A DNA stretch of 64,000 nucleotides from Pelagophyceae sp. CCMP2097 (lineage: Eukaryota > Sar > Pelagophyceae). Of the stretch, positions 52,601 to 62,945 are shown piece after piece. Numbering within the stretch: the stretch's first letter is position 1; the number at the start of each line of letters is the position of its first letter. Below the pieces are notes generated by a model, which was not told the origin of the DNA, searched no databases, and saw nothing but the letters and a program-made list of their open reading frames with translations. Both the position numbers and the translations under genes were made by a program. The DNA is taken from assembly GCA_026770575.1 (NCBI GenBank), contig MU657209.1:121510-185509 (forward strand). The letters are read 5' to 3'.

Positions 52601-54438
52601 ATGGGCTCGGTATTCATCGACCCGGCGGAGCTGGACGACGGCTTCTATGGTGCGTCCGCCGCGCCGCCGCGCGTGCCGCAGTGCCGCGCGCAGGCTGGCT
52701 GCAGCTGGCGCAGCTCTTCTTCGTATACTCGTACATCCTCTTCATCGGGTGCAACCTCATCTCCGACGGCGCCGAACTTCTCATGCTCACGCGGTGGTCC
52801 AAGCTCGTCGGGAGTTGCATCCTCCCCGTCCTCGGCGCCGTGCCCGACGGGGCCATCGTGCTCTTCTCGGGCCTCGGAAAGGACGCCCAATCCTCGCTCG
52901 ACGTCGGCGTCGGCGCTTTAGCTGGGTCGACGGTCATGCTCATCACCATCCCCTGGGCCCTGGCCATCTACGGCGGTCGCGTGGACTTGGACGCGGCCGG
53001 GGCGCCGCGCTACGGGGCGCCGCGCGGCCAACCCAGGCTCTCGCCGGGCCGGTTCTGGACGTCGGGCGTCTCCGTGGGCGAGGGCCACCGGTTCGTCCGC
53101 GTCATGGCGAAATGGATGCTCTTCACGGCCCTCCCGTACGTCGTCATCGAGGTCGGGGCCGTCGTTTCGGAAGCGCAAAACGGCGGCATCACGAGCCACC
53201 ACGGCGTGGACGCCGACGAGGCGAAGAAGCTGGCGCTGCAAGAGTCGCCGGCGGCGCTCGTGGGACTGCTCCTGGCGTTCGCGTCGTTTGTGGCCTACCT
53301 CCGGTCCCAAGTTGGGGCCGCCTACGGGCCCGCGGCGGCCGCGTCGCCGGAACTCGAAGACAGGCAGCGTCAATCCGCCGTGCGCGCCGTGGCGCGCGGC
53401 GGCGTGGGGCTCGTCGCGGCGATCAAGCCCATTTTGGAGTCGATGGAGGTGGATATTGTCGCGAGCCCGCTCCGTGGCGACGAAGAGCGAGCTTTGGTTG
53501 CTGCGGATGCGGGGCGCGCCATGCTGCGCGCCGTGCTCAGGCCCTTCTTTGCAAAGTACGACGACGACAGGTCGGAGACGCTGGATTTGATGGAACTCTC
53601 GCGAGTCTTTGCCGACATGAACGAACCGCTCAGCGCCGACGACGTCGAGGCGCTGTTCGCAGACTACGACGTCGACGGCTCCGGCGTGCTCTCATTCCCC
53701 GAGTTCTGCGACGGCATGGAAAAGTTCGTCCGGCGCCCGCCCGCGGCCCGCGCCGCCGCCGAGACGCCCCGGCCGCGTGGCTTGAGCCGCACCGACGGCG
53801 AAACGCCTCGGCCGCGCAGCGCGAGCCGCGCCGACGGCGAGCCTCGGCCGCGCGGCGCGAGCCGCCTCTCCGACACGGGCGACGACGATGACGACGACGA
53901 CGAGGTACCCGAGGAGTTCGCGCCCTCAAAGTTTAAAACCGTCGCGGAGCAGCAGGCGGCCATCCAGCGCCGCGCTTTGATAAAGTGCGGCCTCGGCACG
54001 CTGCTGGTTCTTGTCTTCTCGGACCCTATTACTGACGTCCTTGCGGAACTCGGCCGCAAGACTGGCATCGCAGCCTTCTACGTCGGTTTCGTCGTCGCGC
54101 CGCTGATCACAAACGGCTCAGAGGTCCTGGCGAGCTACACGTTTGCGCTGAAGAAGACGCAAAAGAGCATGGTCGTCGCGTACGAGCAGCTCCTCGGCGC
54201 CGCAGTCATGAACAACACGTACTGTCTTTGTATCTTCCTTGTCCTCATCTACTCGCAGGACCTCTACTGGAACTACACCGCAGAGGTTCTTGCCATCCTC
54301 GCCGCAGAGTTGGCGATTTTCGTCATTGCCACGAGCGTCCGCGTCCACACGATGCGCACGGCAGCGCTCGTCCTCGCAGTCTACCCGGCGGCGCTGTTGA
54401 CGGTTTGGATCCTCCAGAATCTCGCAGGCATCTCATAG
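52601..54438 (+). CDS. NCL-type Na+/Ca2+ exchanger with EF-hands
   Basis: Cation antiporter of the NCX/CAX superfamily with a cytosolic calcium-binding loop. Exons 52601-52649 and 52694-54438 (44-nt intron) give 597 aa. Two alpha repeats: PVLGAVPDGAIVLFSGLGKD and GFVVAPLITNGSEVLASYTF followed by AVMNNTY. EF-hands lie between: FFAKYDDDRSETLDLMELSR and LFADYDVDGSGVLSFPEFCD. An insertion after the hands holds three related repeats (ETPRPRGLSR/ETPRPRSASR/EPRPRGASR) and an Asp run. Plant NCL proteins share this layout. The likely membrane (vacuole or plasma membrane) cannot be told. Confidence 0.9.
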
Positions 54439-54894
54439 CACCGCCGCTGAAGCGGCCCGCGGTTGGTCCGGGCTGCGACCCACTTTTTTGTTCACTGCAC
54501 CGCCGGTGCCAAGGCCTGTTTTGAGGCACCCCTCAGTGCCCCAACGTCCTCGGACGCCCCGGGGCACGCGCGTCCACAGAATGTACATTAACACAATGCC
54601 GAGGGGGTCACGCGCGCGGCCCGTCGCGCGACTTGATGAACGCGGCGAGCACGAGCACGAGCGGCGTGAATACGAGTTCCTCGCCGACGAAGCCCTTGAC
54701 GAAGCCGTCTGAGCAATTCAACTGCTTGGGCTACAAAGGGCGGCCGCTCCCCGGCGCGCGGGAATAGGCGCGGCCGCTCCCCGGCGCGCGGGGCCGTCCG
54801 CTCTCCGGCGCGCGGGACCGTCCACTCTCCGGCTCACGGGACCGTCCGCGGCCGCTCTCCGGCGCGCGGGACCGTCCGCACCGCAACTGCAAGA
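54439..54894. other. 3' intergenic including a GC-rich minisatellite
   Basis: 456 bases between convergent stop codons. The left part has no supported exon; the right part is the tandem repeat described at 54738-54890. Confidence 0.5.
54738..54890. repeat. GC-rich tandem repeat
   Basis: About five or six imperfect copies of a 25-35 base unit built on CCGCTCTCCGGCGCGCGGGA plus CCGTC. Some units read CTCCCCGGCG and one carries ACTCTCCGGCTCACGGG. Confidence 0.8.
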
Positions 54895-55119
54895 TCAACG
54901 ACGCACCTCGTTGGACTTGCGGCCCTCGGCGATGCTTCTGTACTCACCCTCGCCTGTGTAGACGCACCCTTCGGGCACCACGGCGGCCGTCGCACGCGCC
55001 GGCGGCCGCGCGACCGCCAGCGCAGCGCACGAGGCGAGCACCCGCCGCCGCGACACCGCGAGCCCCGCGCCGAGGATAGGCACCACGGCCAGCAGCACGA
55101 GGCGGAGGAAGCGGCCCAT
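54895..55119 (-). CDS. Small protein with bipartite signal, twin-arginine type
   Basis: 74 aa from the ATG at 55119: MGRFLRLVLLAVVPILGAG is a signal peptide or anchor; SRRRVLASCAALAVARPPAR follows, a twin-arginine then hydrophobic core then Ala-rich cleavage site, as in Tat-dependent thylakoid lumen signals. The mature part (AAVVPEGCVYTGEGEYRSIA, then EGRKSNEVRR) is only about 30 residues. A plastid-lumen role is inferred; the mature domain was not recognised, and it may be the first exon of something longer. Confidence 0.45.
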   Translation of the reverse strand: MGRFLRLVLLAVVPILGAGLAVSRRRVLASCAALAVARPPARATAAVVPEGCVYTGEGEYRSIAEGRKSNEVRR

Positions 55120-55424
55120 CCGCGCGCCTTGTACCGCCAAAGATCGCGACCACAATGTGTCGCCGAAAATATTTGGCGAAAGGCGTTAGAGAGAGAGAGA
55201 GCTTCGGCCCGAGTCAGTGACTCAGCCTGAGCCCCCATGGGCCGTGGTCGAGCGAGGCGCCCGCGACTCGCAGGGCCCGCGGGTGGCGCATCGACCCTGG
55301 CGGGGCCGGACGCCGCCTCGAGCCTCGCGCGAGGATGCGAGGTACCCGGTGCCTCGCTGTGGGGTGCGACGCACGGCGCGGCGGTCCCGCGGTGCGATCG
55401 GGTCGCTTTAGATGAATAGATGGT
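55120..55424. other. Intergenic with a short GA microsatellite
   Basis: 305 bases between two minus-strand genes. A GAGAGAGAGAGAG run lies at about 55189-55201. No exon recognised. Confidence 0.4.
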
Positions 55425-56991
55425 TCAGCAATCGACGTGGCCTTTGAGCATCGAGAGTGGGTGCGGCTGGTCGCCGGCCCTCTTCGAGATGGCCAGCCGG
55501 AAGGGCTCGATGCTGTACGGGACGAGGCGCATCATGAGGCGCCGCGTCAAGCGAGGCTCGCAGCAGAAGCGGGAACCCGCCGTGGCGTACGGCTCGTCCT
55601 TGTTCTTGGCCATGGGGTGGCACAGGCGGTCGAAGACGCCGGCGTGCGTGGCGGCGCCGTACGTCTCCCGGATGGCGGCTCCGTACGCTGCGTCGGGCGC
55701 CGCGAGTTGTCGATACGGCGAGTCGGACCAGACGGCCGCGCCGGGTTCCGGGTCGCCTGGGTAATTTGGCTCGATCAAAAAGTAGGCGGCGGCGAAGCGC
55801 TGGGGCACTACTGCGAAGATGTCGTCGAACGAGGCGCACAACTTGAGGCCCGCGCGTTTCATGTCGGCCCTAGAGACGCTCCGGACGTGTTTGCCGCTGC
55901 CGCAGCCTTGCCAAAACGCCGACAGCTTGGCGCGCTTCGTCGACGTCGGTTTTGCGTACGTCAACGTGCGCGCCCGGCCAGAGACGAAATCCGGCTGGAG
56001 CGCGCCGAGGGGCGCGACGCGTCGGACGAAGACGGTGTCGGGGCGCACGCGTAAATAGTGCGTCGCGTTGCCCCAGCCGCTCCGCTCGCGCGTTGCCTCG
56101 GCCTGCCGGAAGCAATCGTCGAGGCGCTCGAACTGGTCGACAAAAGCGTCGTTGACGACGACGGCGCGGCGGTACTTCTCCGTCGTTCTGGACGCGTTCA
56201 GAAACGCGGCTCCGTGCGTCGAGAGGCACAGGACGACGCCGATGACGACGGTGTCGATGTCTGAGGCGAGTGCGGCGACGGCGTACTTTTCGATGAGCGC
56301 GAACTGGGGGACGTGCCGGCCCTCTGACGTGCTCCCGCAGACGAGGACCAAGGCGCGATGCTGCACGACTGGGCGCGCGTCGACCGCCGCTGACGCACCT
56401 GTTTGTCGCGAGAGGCCGGGCGCGAGCACCTGTTTGCGAGCGTCGACCGGCATCGGTAGATCCGGCCGCAGGCCCCGGTCGTTGGAGAGGCCCCGGAGAA
56501 TCGCACGCACATTGGCCGCCGGTGCGCCAGAGAAGAGTGCGGCCGAGGCGGCGTAGGTGGCGGCACCGTCGAGCCACGTGAGGCGCGCGGCGTCCGCGGA
56601 GCCGCGCGCCGCGGCGGCGTGGGACGTAGCCCCGGCGGTCCAGGCGCCGTCGAGCGACACCGGGCTCGAGGGGCCGTCGATGAGCGCACAGGGCGCGTCC
56701 GTCGCCGGCGCGTCGCCCGGCGGCGCCGGCTGGACGTCGTCGACGTGCCGGTGCATCTGCGAGGAACAGCGTCCACCGAGGGGGTCGCAACATCACCGAG
56801 TCGGACCGTCACCGAGTCGGACCGTCAACACCGAGTCGGACCGAGGGGGGGGGCTCACGCTTCGAGCTCCTCACCTTGGTCGAACCCGGGAGGTCTATCG
56901 ACGTCGGCGCGCCGGGTGGCGGCGTGGTCGCGCACAGCGCCTGCGCCGCGGCGCCCGAGAGCAGCACCGTCGCCAAGAGCGCTGCGAGCAT
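55425..56991 (-). CDS. Secreted glycosyltransferase-like protein
   Basis: Exons 56991-56875 and 56756-55425 give 482 aa. The first exon, MLAALLATVLLSGAAAQALC, is a signal peptide. The body has ALVLVCGSTSEGRHVPQFAL, VVIGVVLCLSTHGAAF, THYLRVRPDTVFVRRVAPLG, then ASFDDIFAVVPQRFAAAYFL and CCEPRLTRRLMMRLVPYSIE. The sequence RxRPDTVF followed later by DDIFAVVP is the pattern of Golgi glycosyltransferase-like families that use an Asp-containing nucleotide-sugar site. The fold is inferred; donor and acceptor unknown. The 118-nt intron holds GGTCCGACTCGGTG three times in tandem. Confidence 0.6.
56757..56874 (-). repeat. Intron with three tandem GGTCCGACTCGGTG units
   Basis: Within the intron of the glycosyltransferase-like gene (at about 56794-56843) the 14-mer GGTCCGACTCGGTG occurs three times, separated by TTGAC, AC and ATG. 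GTGAGG donor and CGCAG acceptor are intact. Confidence 0.85.
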
Positions 56992-57139
56992 CCTGGCCAG
57001 GGCCCTGATGACCGCTCAGCCACACTGGCAGGTTCCAGGAAGTCAGGTGCCGCGGCCAAATCTTACAAATCTTAGGATGTTATCGCCGAAAAATGGTTTG
57101 ACGAAGGATTTCGTCGCAGACCGCAGCCGTTCGCCGGCC

Positions 57140-58555
57140 CTATCCGGGCGGCCACGCGAGGTCGCGGCCACCAATGATGTGGAGGTGGAGGTGGAAGACC
57201 GTCTGGCCTAGAGTTGAAATGACGGTGCGACGGCACGTGCCATGGGTCTTTCCCGCTCCCCTCGGATGCCGCTGTTGTTTGCACCGCCATCCCATCGACG
57301 GTCGACGCGGTAGTCTGGCCGGCCTGCGCGCCGTCGTTGACGACGACGCGGTAGTCCTCCAACCCCGCCGCGGCCGCGACGGCGCCGACCTTGGACAAGA
57401 GGTGTCCGAGGATAAACTGATGGTCCGCCGTCGCGTGCTTCAGGCGCGTCAGGCCATCGCGCTTCTTCGGGATGAGCAGCAAATGCTGCGGCGAAACGGG
57501 GTTGACGTCCTTGAACGCCAGACAGCGGTCGTCCTCGTAGACGACGGCCGCGGGGATCGAGCCGTCGAGGATCTTGTCGAAGACCGTCGCCGGCGCGTCG
57601 TCGCGCAAACCCGCGCCGAGGATCGGGGCCCAGCGGCCCTTGGCTTGCCATTTCTCCAGGTCGCCGCGCAGCTCGCCGTAGACGCGCGACCTGGCGGCGC
57701 GGATCCGCAAAACCCGTTTTGCGGAATCGCAGGAACTCACGCGACGGGGTCTGCGCCGGAAGTCATGTGCTGCCACCACTTTGTGAGCTTAGGGCCGAGC
57801 TTGAACTCGCGGCCCTGGAACAGCGGGAGCATAAACTCGGCAAACGCAATCGTCGGGAAACACGCCGCGTCGGCGTGCGTCGGCTCGGCGCCGAGCATGT
57901 ACGGCCCCTCAGCGTCGACGAGGTCCTCCAAGACGTCGAGCTGCCGAACGAACTCGGCGAGGGCGTCGTCGCGCGTGCCGCAACTGAGAAAGCCCTTGAC
58001 GGGCTCGCGGTAGAGGCACGTCTGGATGGCGGCGAGGTACATATCGTGGTGCCGCGCGATGCGGTCCGCCTTTGCGGCGAGCAGCGACCCCGCGGCGGGC
58101 GAGAACGCGGCGCCAGGTTTTGCGAACTTGCCGCCCACGAATCTCGCAATCGTGTCCGACTCGGGCAGCGCCATTTCCTCGTCGCGGCAGAGGAGCGTCG
58201 GCATCTTGCCCTGCGGGTTCAGCGCGAGGAACTGCGCCGACTGCAGACCACCCAGCGCCGCCGGCGAGACGACGGCCACCTAGCGCCGCGGTCGACCGCC
58301 CCCAAGAGACGGCCCCACCGAAAGCTGGGGCACCTCGTCGGGTTCGACGCCGAGGTAGTAGAGGATCATGCGCACGCGGGCGCCGTTGTTCGAGACGGGC
58401 ACATCGAGGAGCGTGTACTTTGCCGTCTGCACAAACGGCGCGGCCGCCGCCGACGCCAGGCGGACGGCGGCGCGCGCGGGCGCGACGCGCCGCCGCGATG
58501 CGGCCAGGAGGCCCGCGGCGCCGTCGGCGGCGAGGAACGCGAAGAGACGGCGCAT
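57140..58555 (-). CDS. Glutathione S-transferase fused to a HIT-family hydrolase
   Basis: Exons 58555-58319, 58279-57741, 57690-57320 and 57207-57140 sum exactly to 404 aa. Residues 1-40 (MRRLFAFLAADGAAGLLAAS, then an Arg/Ala stretch) look like a targeting peptide. GST thioredoxin-like half: SNNGARVRMILYYLGVEPDE, LNPQGKMPTLLCRDEEMALP, ESDTIARF. GST helical half: CLYREPVKGFLSCG, AEPTHADAACFPTIAFAEFM, KLTKWWQHMTSGADPVASRV. Directly after, a HIT domain: VFDKILDGSIPAAVVYEDDR, CLAFKDVNPVSPQHLLLIPK, VVNDGAQAGQT then VFHLHLHIIGGRDLAWPPG with the complete HxHxH triad. Introns are 39, 50 and 112 nt; the last appears GC-AG with GGCCAGAC at both borders. Confidence 0.85.
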
Positions 58556-58938
58556 CTTCTTTGGGATTCACTAAAGTTGTTTCGGCGAAGGTATCAGACC
58601 CCTGGCACCATTCGAAGTTTGAGGACCCTAATAAGGGAGCTCCAGAATCCGAGAGACCTCGGCGAGCGCGCGGCGAGCCCAAGCCCCCGCGCTCGCGTAT
58701 ACGCGCGCCGCCGCCTCCGGCGCTCGTCGTGCCGGCAAAAGGCCTCGGATGGGCTCCGCATCGCCGAGGACGATGTCGCCGCACCGGCGCCGACTTCAAA
58801 CATTGGGCGGCGTATAGCCACGGGCTCCCGCCGGGGCCGCCGTCCCTTGGAGCATGCCCAGAGAGATCGTTGCTCTCCCCTTTCTCGTGAGCGCCCTGGC
58901 CGGTCCTTCCGGCGGACGCGGAGTGCGCAGCGCGTGCC
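58556..58938. other. Intergenic, nothing recognised
   Basis: 383 bases between two minus-strand genes: 5' region of the GST-HIT gene and 3' end of the next. No supported exon. Confidence 0.4.
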
Positions 58939-61575
58939 TTATTCCGCATCGGCGGCGGCGGCGGCGCGCTTGGCGCGCGCCTCTGCTTTTTGCTTCATCT
59001 CGTCGAGGAAGCTCATGCCGGGCGGCGCCAGCGGCCGCGCGGCGCGGTGCGGCGCCGGCAGAACCGGCTTGGAAACGGGGCTCGGCGCGGCCTCGTCATC
59101 CGCGGCGTCGACGGAATTCCGCCGCCGCAAGGAAGCCTTGAGTTCCGTCATGAGGTCGCGAGGCTGCGCCGTCTCGGGCGTCGCGCGAGTCCGGAAAGGG
59201 TGCTCCTTGGGCGGCCGAACCGCCCGAGGCTCGTCGTCCGCGGAGAAGCCCGAAGACGTGCGCCGAAGCGACGCCTTGGCCATGGACACGACGCTCGCGG
59301 GCGCGGCGGCCGCGCGCGGCGTCGCCAGGCCCGCGTTGGCAAGCGTCGCGGCCAGGTCGAGCGTGCGGCGCGGCGCCGGCGCGTCCGGCGTCGCGTCGGC
59401 GTCCGGCGACTCGGGGGCCGCCGGCGAGTCGGCGCCGCAGTCGCCAAAGGTTTCGTCGTGGAGGACGACCGTATTCTCCGCCGAATCCTCGGCGAGCATC
59501 CCCCCGAGCTCGCGGAGGCGCAGCGCGTCTTCGGCCGTCATGCGCTTCGAGAACGCGCGCTCCTCGGCCTCTGCGTTGTCGTCGGCGACTTCGGCGACTT
59601 CGATGGCCTCGACGGCGGCCGAGGCCGTCTTGACGGCGATAATTGGCGCTTCCGGGTCAAAGGGCCCGAGGGGCGCGTCCGTGTACGCCTTGTGGCGCAG
59701 GCGGTTGCCGGAGAGCGTGGCGTTGTCCGTGTCGGCCTTGAGGCGCTGGATCAGCCCTTCGCGCCAGCCGGCTTTGCGCTTGTTGGCGTCGTTCTCAAAG
59801 CTTACGGGCTTGACGCGGTGCCAGAGCGCGCGCAGCTCGGTCAGATCCAGCTGAGAAAACTCGTACTTTGCGCGGAGGTCGGCGTCGTGGACCTTTGAGA
59901 TGAATTCGGCGTCTGCTCGCAGAAGCCACAACGCGGACGTGTCGTAGACGTGTTTCGCCATTATCGGCGCCAGCCCTGCCGCCACCAAAGCGTCCTTGGA
60001 CGTCCCCGCGGCCAGGACGTCGGCGGGGACGAAGGAGAGCGTGATCGCGCAGGCGTCTGCACATTTCTGAGCGTTTGCCTCGTCCCAGTCTGCAACTTTT
60101 CGCTTCTCCGCCTCGATGTGCTCCGGGTGGTGCGCGATGAACTGGTCCCACTTTTCAAACTCGGCCTCGGCCTCGGCCTCGGAGAGCTGCCTGCGCGAAT
60201 CTGCTTGCCGAGCCTCACCGTCGCCCATCATGGTCTGGATTGCAAATTGCAGCCTCCGCCTCGCCTCGTCCAGCGGCACCATCTCCGTAATCGCCGCGCA
60301 CCCGGCCGCCTCGAGCTGCTTGGTCAGCATGGAGATCTGCAGCTCCTTTTGCTCCAGGAGCGCCTGCAGCTCCGCCGGCGCGCCCGCGTCGGCCGCGGCC
60401 GCGGGACGCAGCTTTTGGATCGGCGACGCGGCCACGTCGCCGACGTGCGCGTCGAGCGCCTCGGGCGCGCGCGGCGCGCCGTCGGCGTCGGCGCGCGCGG
60501 CCGAGCTCCGATACGGATGTTTGGCGAGGGGCGTCGGCTTGGAAGGCACGACCGGCGCCTTTGAAGGCGCGCGCCACGCGGGCCTCGCCTTGGACGCCGC
60601 GGCCAGCGCGCGCCGCCGGCTCGCCGCCTCGGCCACGGCCGCGCTCGGCACGCGCGCGCGCCGCCGCAGCGCCGCGCCGAGGCGCGCGTCGACGCCGCTA
60701 AACTCGGCCGCGACGGCCGCCGGCGAGCAGCGCCCCGCGCCGCGTTGCGTCGTCCGCCCGGGGGCCGGCGGCGCGCCGCGGGTTTCGCGCGGCGCGCTCG
60801 CATCGTCGGCCGGCTGCTGCGCGGCCGCGCGCGCCGCTTCCGTATTCGCGTAATAAAAAGAGTACTCGTCTAAAAACCGCGCAGAGTCCGCCTCGTAGCT
60901 CGCCTCGACGGCGCGATCCACCGCCGGCGTCGCCGGCGTCGCCGGCGGCAGCGGCGGCCGCCGCCGCGGCACGCCGCGCGCCGCCGCCGCGCCGCCCGGC
61001 TTTTGCCGCGCGCCGCCGGCCGAGCACGCGCGGTTCGTGTGGTCGCCGAGCGCGCGCCGCTCGTCGAGGCGCTCGCGCACCGACACCATGTCCTCGGCCT
61101 CTTCCTCGGCCGCGCCGCTCGCCTGGAGCGACGGCTCCGGGGGCGCCGCCGACGCGCGAAAGCTCCGCCGCCGGGGACGCGCAAAACCACGCACCGGCGA
61201 GCCGCCGCGCGCGATCGACTCGAGCCACGACATTTGATGGCGATACCCCAGCCTGCGCGCCGCGCAAGCTGCTCGAGTCGTGGCCGACGGCGCGCGAGTC
61301 TCGACGAAACCCGCAGGCGCCAGCGTCCGCGCGAGCCCTCTCAGCGGCCCCCGGGCGCCTCTCTTCGAGTCGGCGCCGCGCTGGCTGCCGCCGGCGTCGA
61401 CGGCGCGGTCGTCCACCGTCTCCGAGGGCCCACCGACGCACAGGTAGCAGTTGAGCGCAGAGGCCAGGTCCTTCTTCGACTCTTCCTCGCGGCCGCGCCG
61501 GATCATGACGTCGGCGTACTGCAGGGCCCTGGGCCGCTCCGCCGTGTGCCGCCGCGACGCCGACGAAAAGGCCAT
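58939..61575 (-). CDS. Large MIT-like/coiled-coil protein of unknown function
   Basis: Exons 61575-61442 and 61252-58939 (189-nt intron) give 815 aa. The N-terminus (MAFSSASRRHTAERPRALQY; REEESKKDLASALNCYLLG) resembles one MIT or TPR-like helical hairpin. A disordered Ala/Arg/Pro region follows, then a coiled coil (LLEQKELQISMLTKQLEAAG), then a compact-looking helical domain (DEANAQKCADACAITLSFVP; AKHVYDTSALWLLRADAEFI; LDLTELRALWHRVKPVSFEN). The tail carries repeated basic motifs (MAKASLRRTSSGF; MTELKASLRRRNS) and ends MSFLDEMKQKAEARAKR. These could be WH2-like or phosphorylation sites; I did not recognise a family. Confidence 0.65.
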   Translation of the reverse strand: MAFSSASRRHTAERPRALQYADVMIRRGREEESKKDLASALNCYLCVGGPSETVDDRAVDAGGSQRGADSKRGARGPLRGLARTLAPAGFVETRAPSATTRAACAARRLGYRHQMSWLESIARGGSPVRGFARPRRRSFRASAAPPEPSLQASGAAEEEAEDMVSVRERLDERRALGDHTNRACSAGGARQKPGGAAAARGVPRRRPPLPPATPATPAVDRAVEASYEADSARFLDEYSFYYANTEAARAAAQQPADDASAPRETRGAPPAPGRTTQRGAGRCSPAAVAAEFSGVDARLGAALRRRARVPSAAVAEAASRRRALAAASKARPAWRAPSKAPVVPSKPTPLAKHPYRSSAARADADGAPRAPEALDAHVGDVAASPIQKLRPAAAADAGAPAELQALLEQKELQISMLTKQLEAAGCAAITEMVPLDEARRRLQFAIQTMMGDGEARQADSRRQLSEAEAEAEFEKWDQFIAHHPEHIEAEKRKVADWDEANAQKCADACAITLSFVPADVLAAGTSKDALVAAGLAPIMAKHVYDTSALWLLRADAEFISKVHDADLRAKYEFSQLDLTELRALWHRVKPVSFENDANKRKAGWREGLIQRLKADTDNATLSGNRLRHKAYTDAPLGPFDPEAPIIAVKTASAAVEAIEVAEVADDNAEAEERAFSKRMTAEDALRLRELGGMLAEDSAENTVVLHDETFGDCGADSPAAPESPDADATPDAPAPRRTLDLAATLANAGLATPRAAAAPASVVSMAKASLRRTSSGFSADDEPRAVRPPKEHPFRTRATPETAQPRDLMTELKASLRRRNSVDAADDEAAPSPVSKPVLPAPHRAARPLAPPGMSFLDEMKQKAEARAKRAAAAADAE

Positions 61576-61813
61576 CCGGTCCACGGTCGTTGGAGTGCCG
61601 CCTTCGCCAAAGAGACGGTTGGTATCGATCGATCCGATCCAAACGTCGGACCCTTCAATTGGAGCGGGTCCGTCGGCCACGGAATCGACCAAGTCTGGGG
61701 CCTCCCTCGGCAACGATTGCGTGGGAGAGCTTGGCAGAAGTCTGGACTCTAGACTGGAGGCTGCGTTCGAAGCAGTCCGATGCACCGTGGGGCCCAGGAG
61801 TCTGTTTATATGT
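61576..61813. other. Intergenic between minus-strand genes
   Basis: 238 bases. TTTATATGTTTATATG at 61804-61819 is a small AT-rich direct repeat overlapping the stop of the upstream gene. No exon recognised. Confidence 0.4.
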
Positions 61814-62766
61814 TTATATGCGCACGTGCACAAAGGTCGCTCCGACGATGACGGGGTCGCCGGCGGTGACCCTGGAGATGCGCAGGTCGCCGGTTCGGCC
61901 CGTCTCCTCGAGGTAGAGCTGGGCGTACGTGTTCCGCGGCGCCAGCTGCGCCTCCGTGGTCCGCGCCTGCGCCGAGCGTCGCGGCACGCCAAAGACGGCG
62001 GCGCAGACGCGCCTGCGTCTTCCGGAAGGCGGCGTCCGACCCGGCATCGATGAGCATGGTCCGGGCCTGCGCGCGCTTTTTGGCGGCGGTCTCCCGCAGG
62101 CCCGCTCCGCGGCGTATCTCCCCGAGAGGGGCGCCGCGCGTCTACGCCGTCGCCGCGGCCGACTTCGAGCCGGAACGGCGGCGAGATTTCGAGGTCGTCG
62201 CCGCCAGAGGCCGCGGGCGCGTAGCCCGAGGAGAGCACGACCTTGGCGCCGAGGAGCACGCCGCCCTCGAGGATGTTTGCGACGCGGCCGGCGCCGACGT
62301 CGGCCGCCGCCGCGTCACCGAGCAGCTGCAGCGACGTCGGCCGCAGCGGCGACGGCAGCGCGAGGAGCGGCGAAAACTTCCTACGGCGCGCAGGCTCGGC
62401 GGCCGGCTGTGGAACCTCGCGGCGGCCGGCGCGCGGGCTCGCGGCGGCGCACTCGGTGCCGGCCGACCAGAGGAGCTTCCACGTGCCGCCCAGCGCCGGC
62501 GACGCGGCGAGGCCGCCGGCGCCGCGCGCCGCGACGAGCGCATCGATCGCCGCCTCGACGGCGGCGCCGTCCGACGCCGCGACGCCGCGGAGCAGCGCGG
62601 CGCGCGCGCCCGGCGCCGCGGGTGCCGCCGCGGCGGGCGCCGTGGGCCGCGTAGCCGCCCCGGCGGCGGTGGCCCCGGAGAGCGCGCCAAAGGCGCGGCG
62701 GCTCCGGAGCGCCACGCCGGCGGCGGCGTCGACGACTACCAGGGCGAGGAGCCCGCGCAGCTTCAT
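61814..62766 (-). CDS. Plastid-lipid-associated protein (PAP/fibrillin)
   Basis: Plastoglobule or thylakoid lipocalin-like protein. Start [20 protein letters not shown] at 62766 is a signal peptide followed by [11 protein letters not shown], a plausible plastid transit. Fibrillin core: [68 protein letters not shown]. The later exons give [20 protein letters not shown] and the C-terminal strand [20 protein letters not shown] ending [10 protein letters not shown]. Three or four exons; the splice between about 62190 and 62100 and the one near 62000-61930 are provisional. It binds lipids or prenylquinones by family knowledge. Confidence 0.72.
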
Positions 62767-62945
62767 TTTTTCGGTCCCCCACAAAAAAACGAGTTCGCCA
62801 AAACTCTGTTTAGCGACCCCAGGGTCCCGCCCGCCAGTGCGGCCGTGCTCACGGTGAGTCGGGCACCCCACCGTTTCAAGGATCTCGCTGCATCGGCGCG
62901 CGGCGCTGGCGATGTCTCTTACGACCGGTGTCCGCCTGAGGGGCG
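62767..62945. other. Intergenic between minus-strand genes
   Basis: 179 bases; no exon or repeat recognised. Confidence 0.4.
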
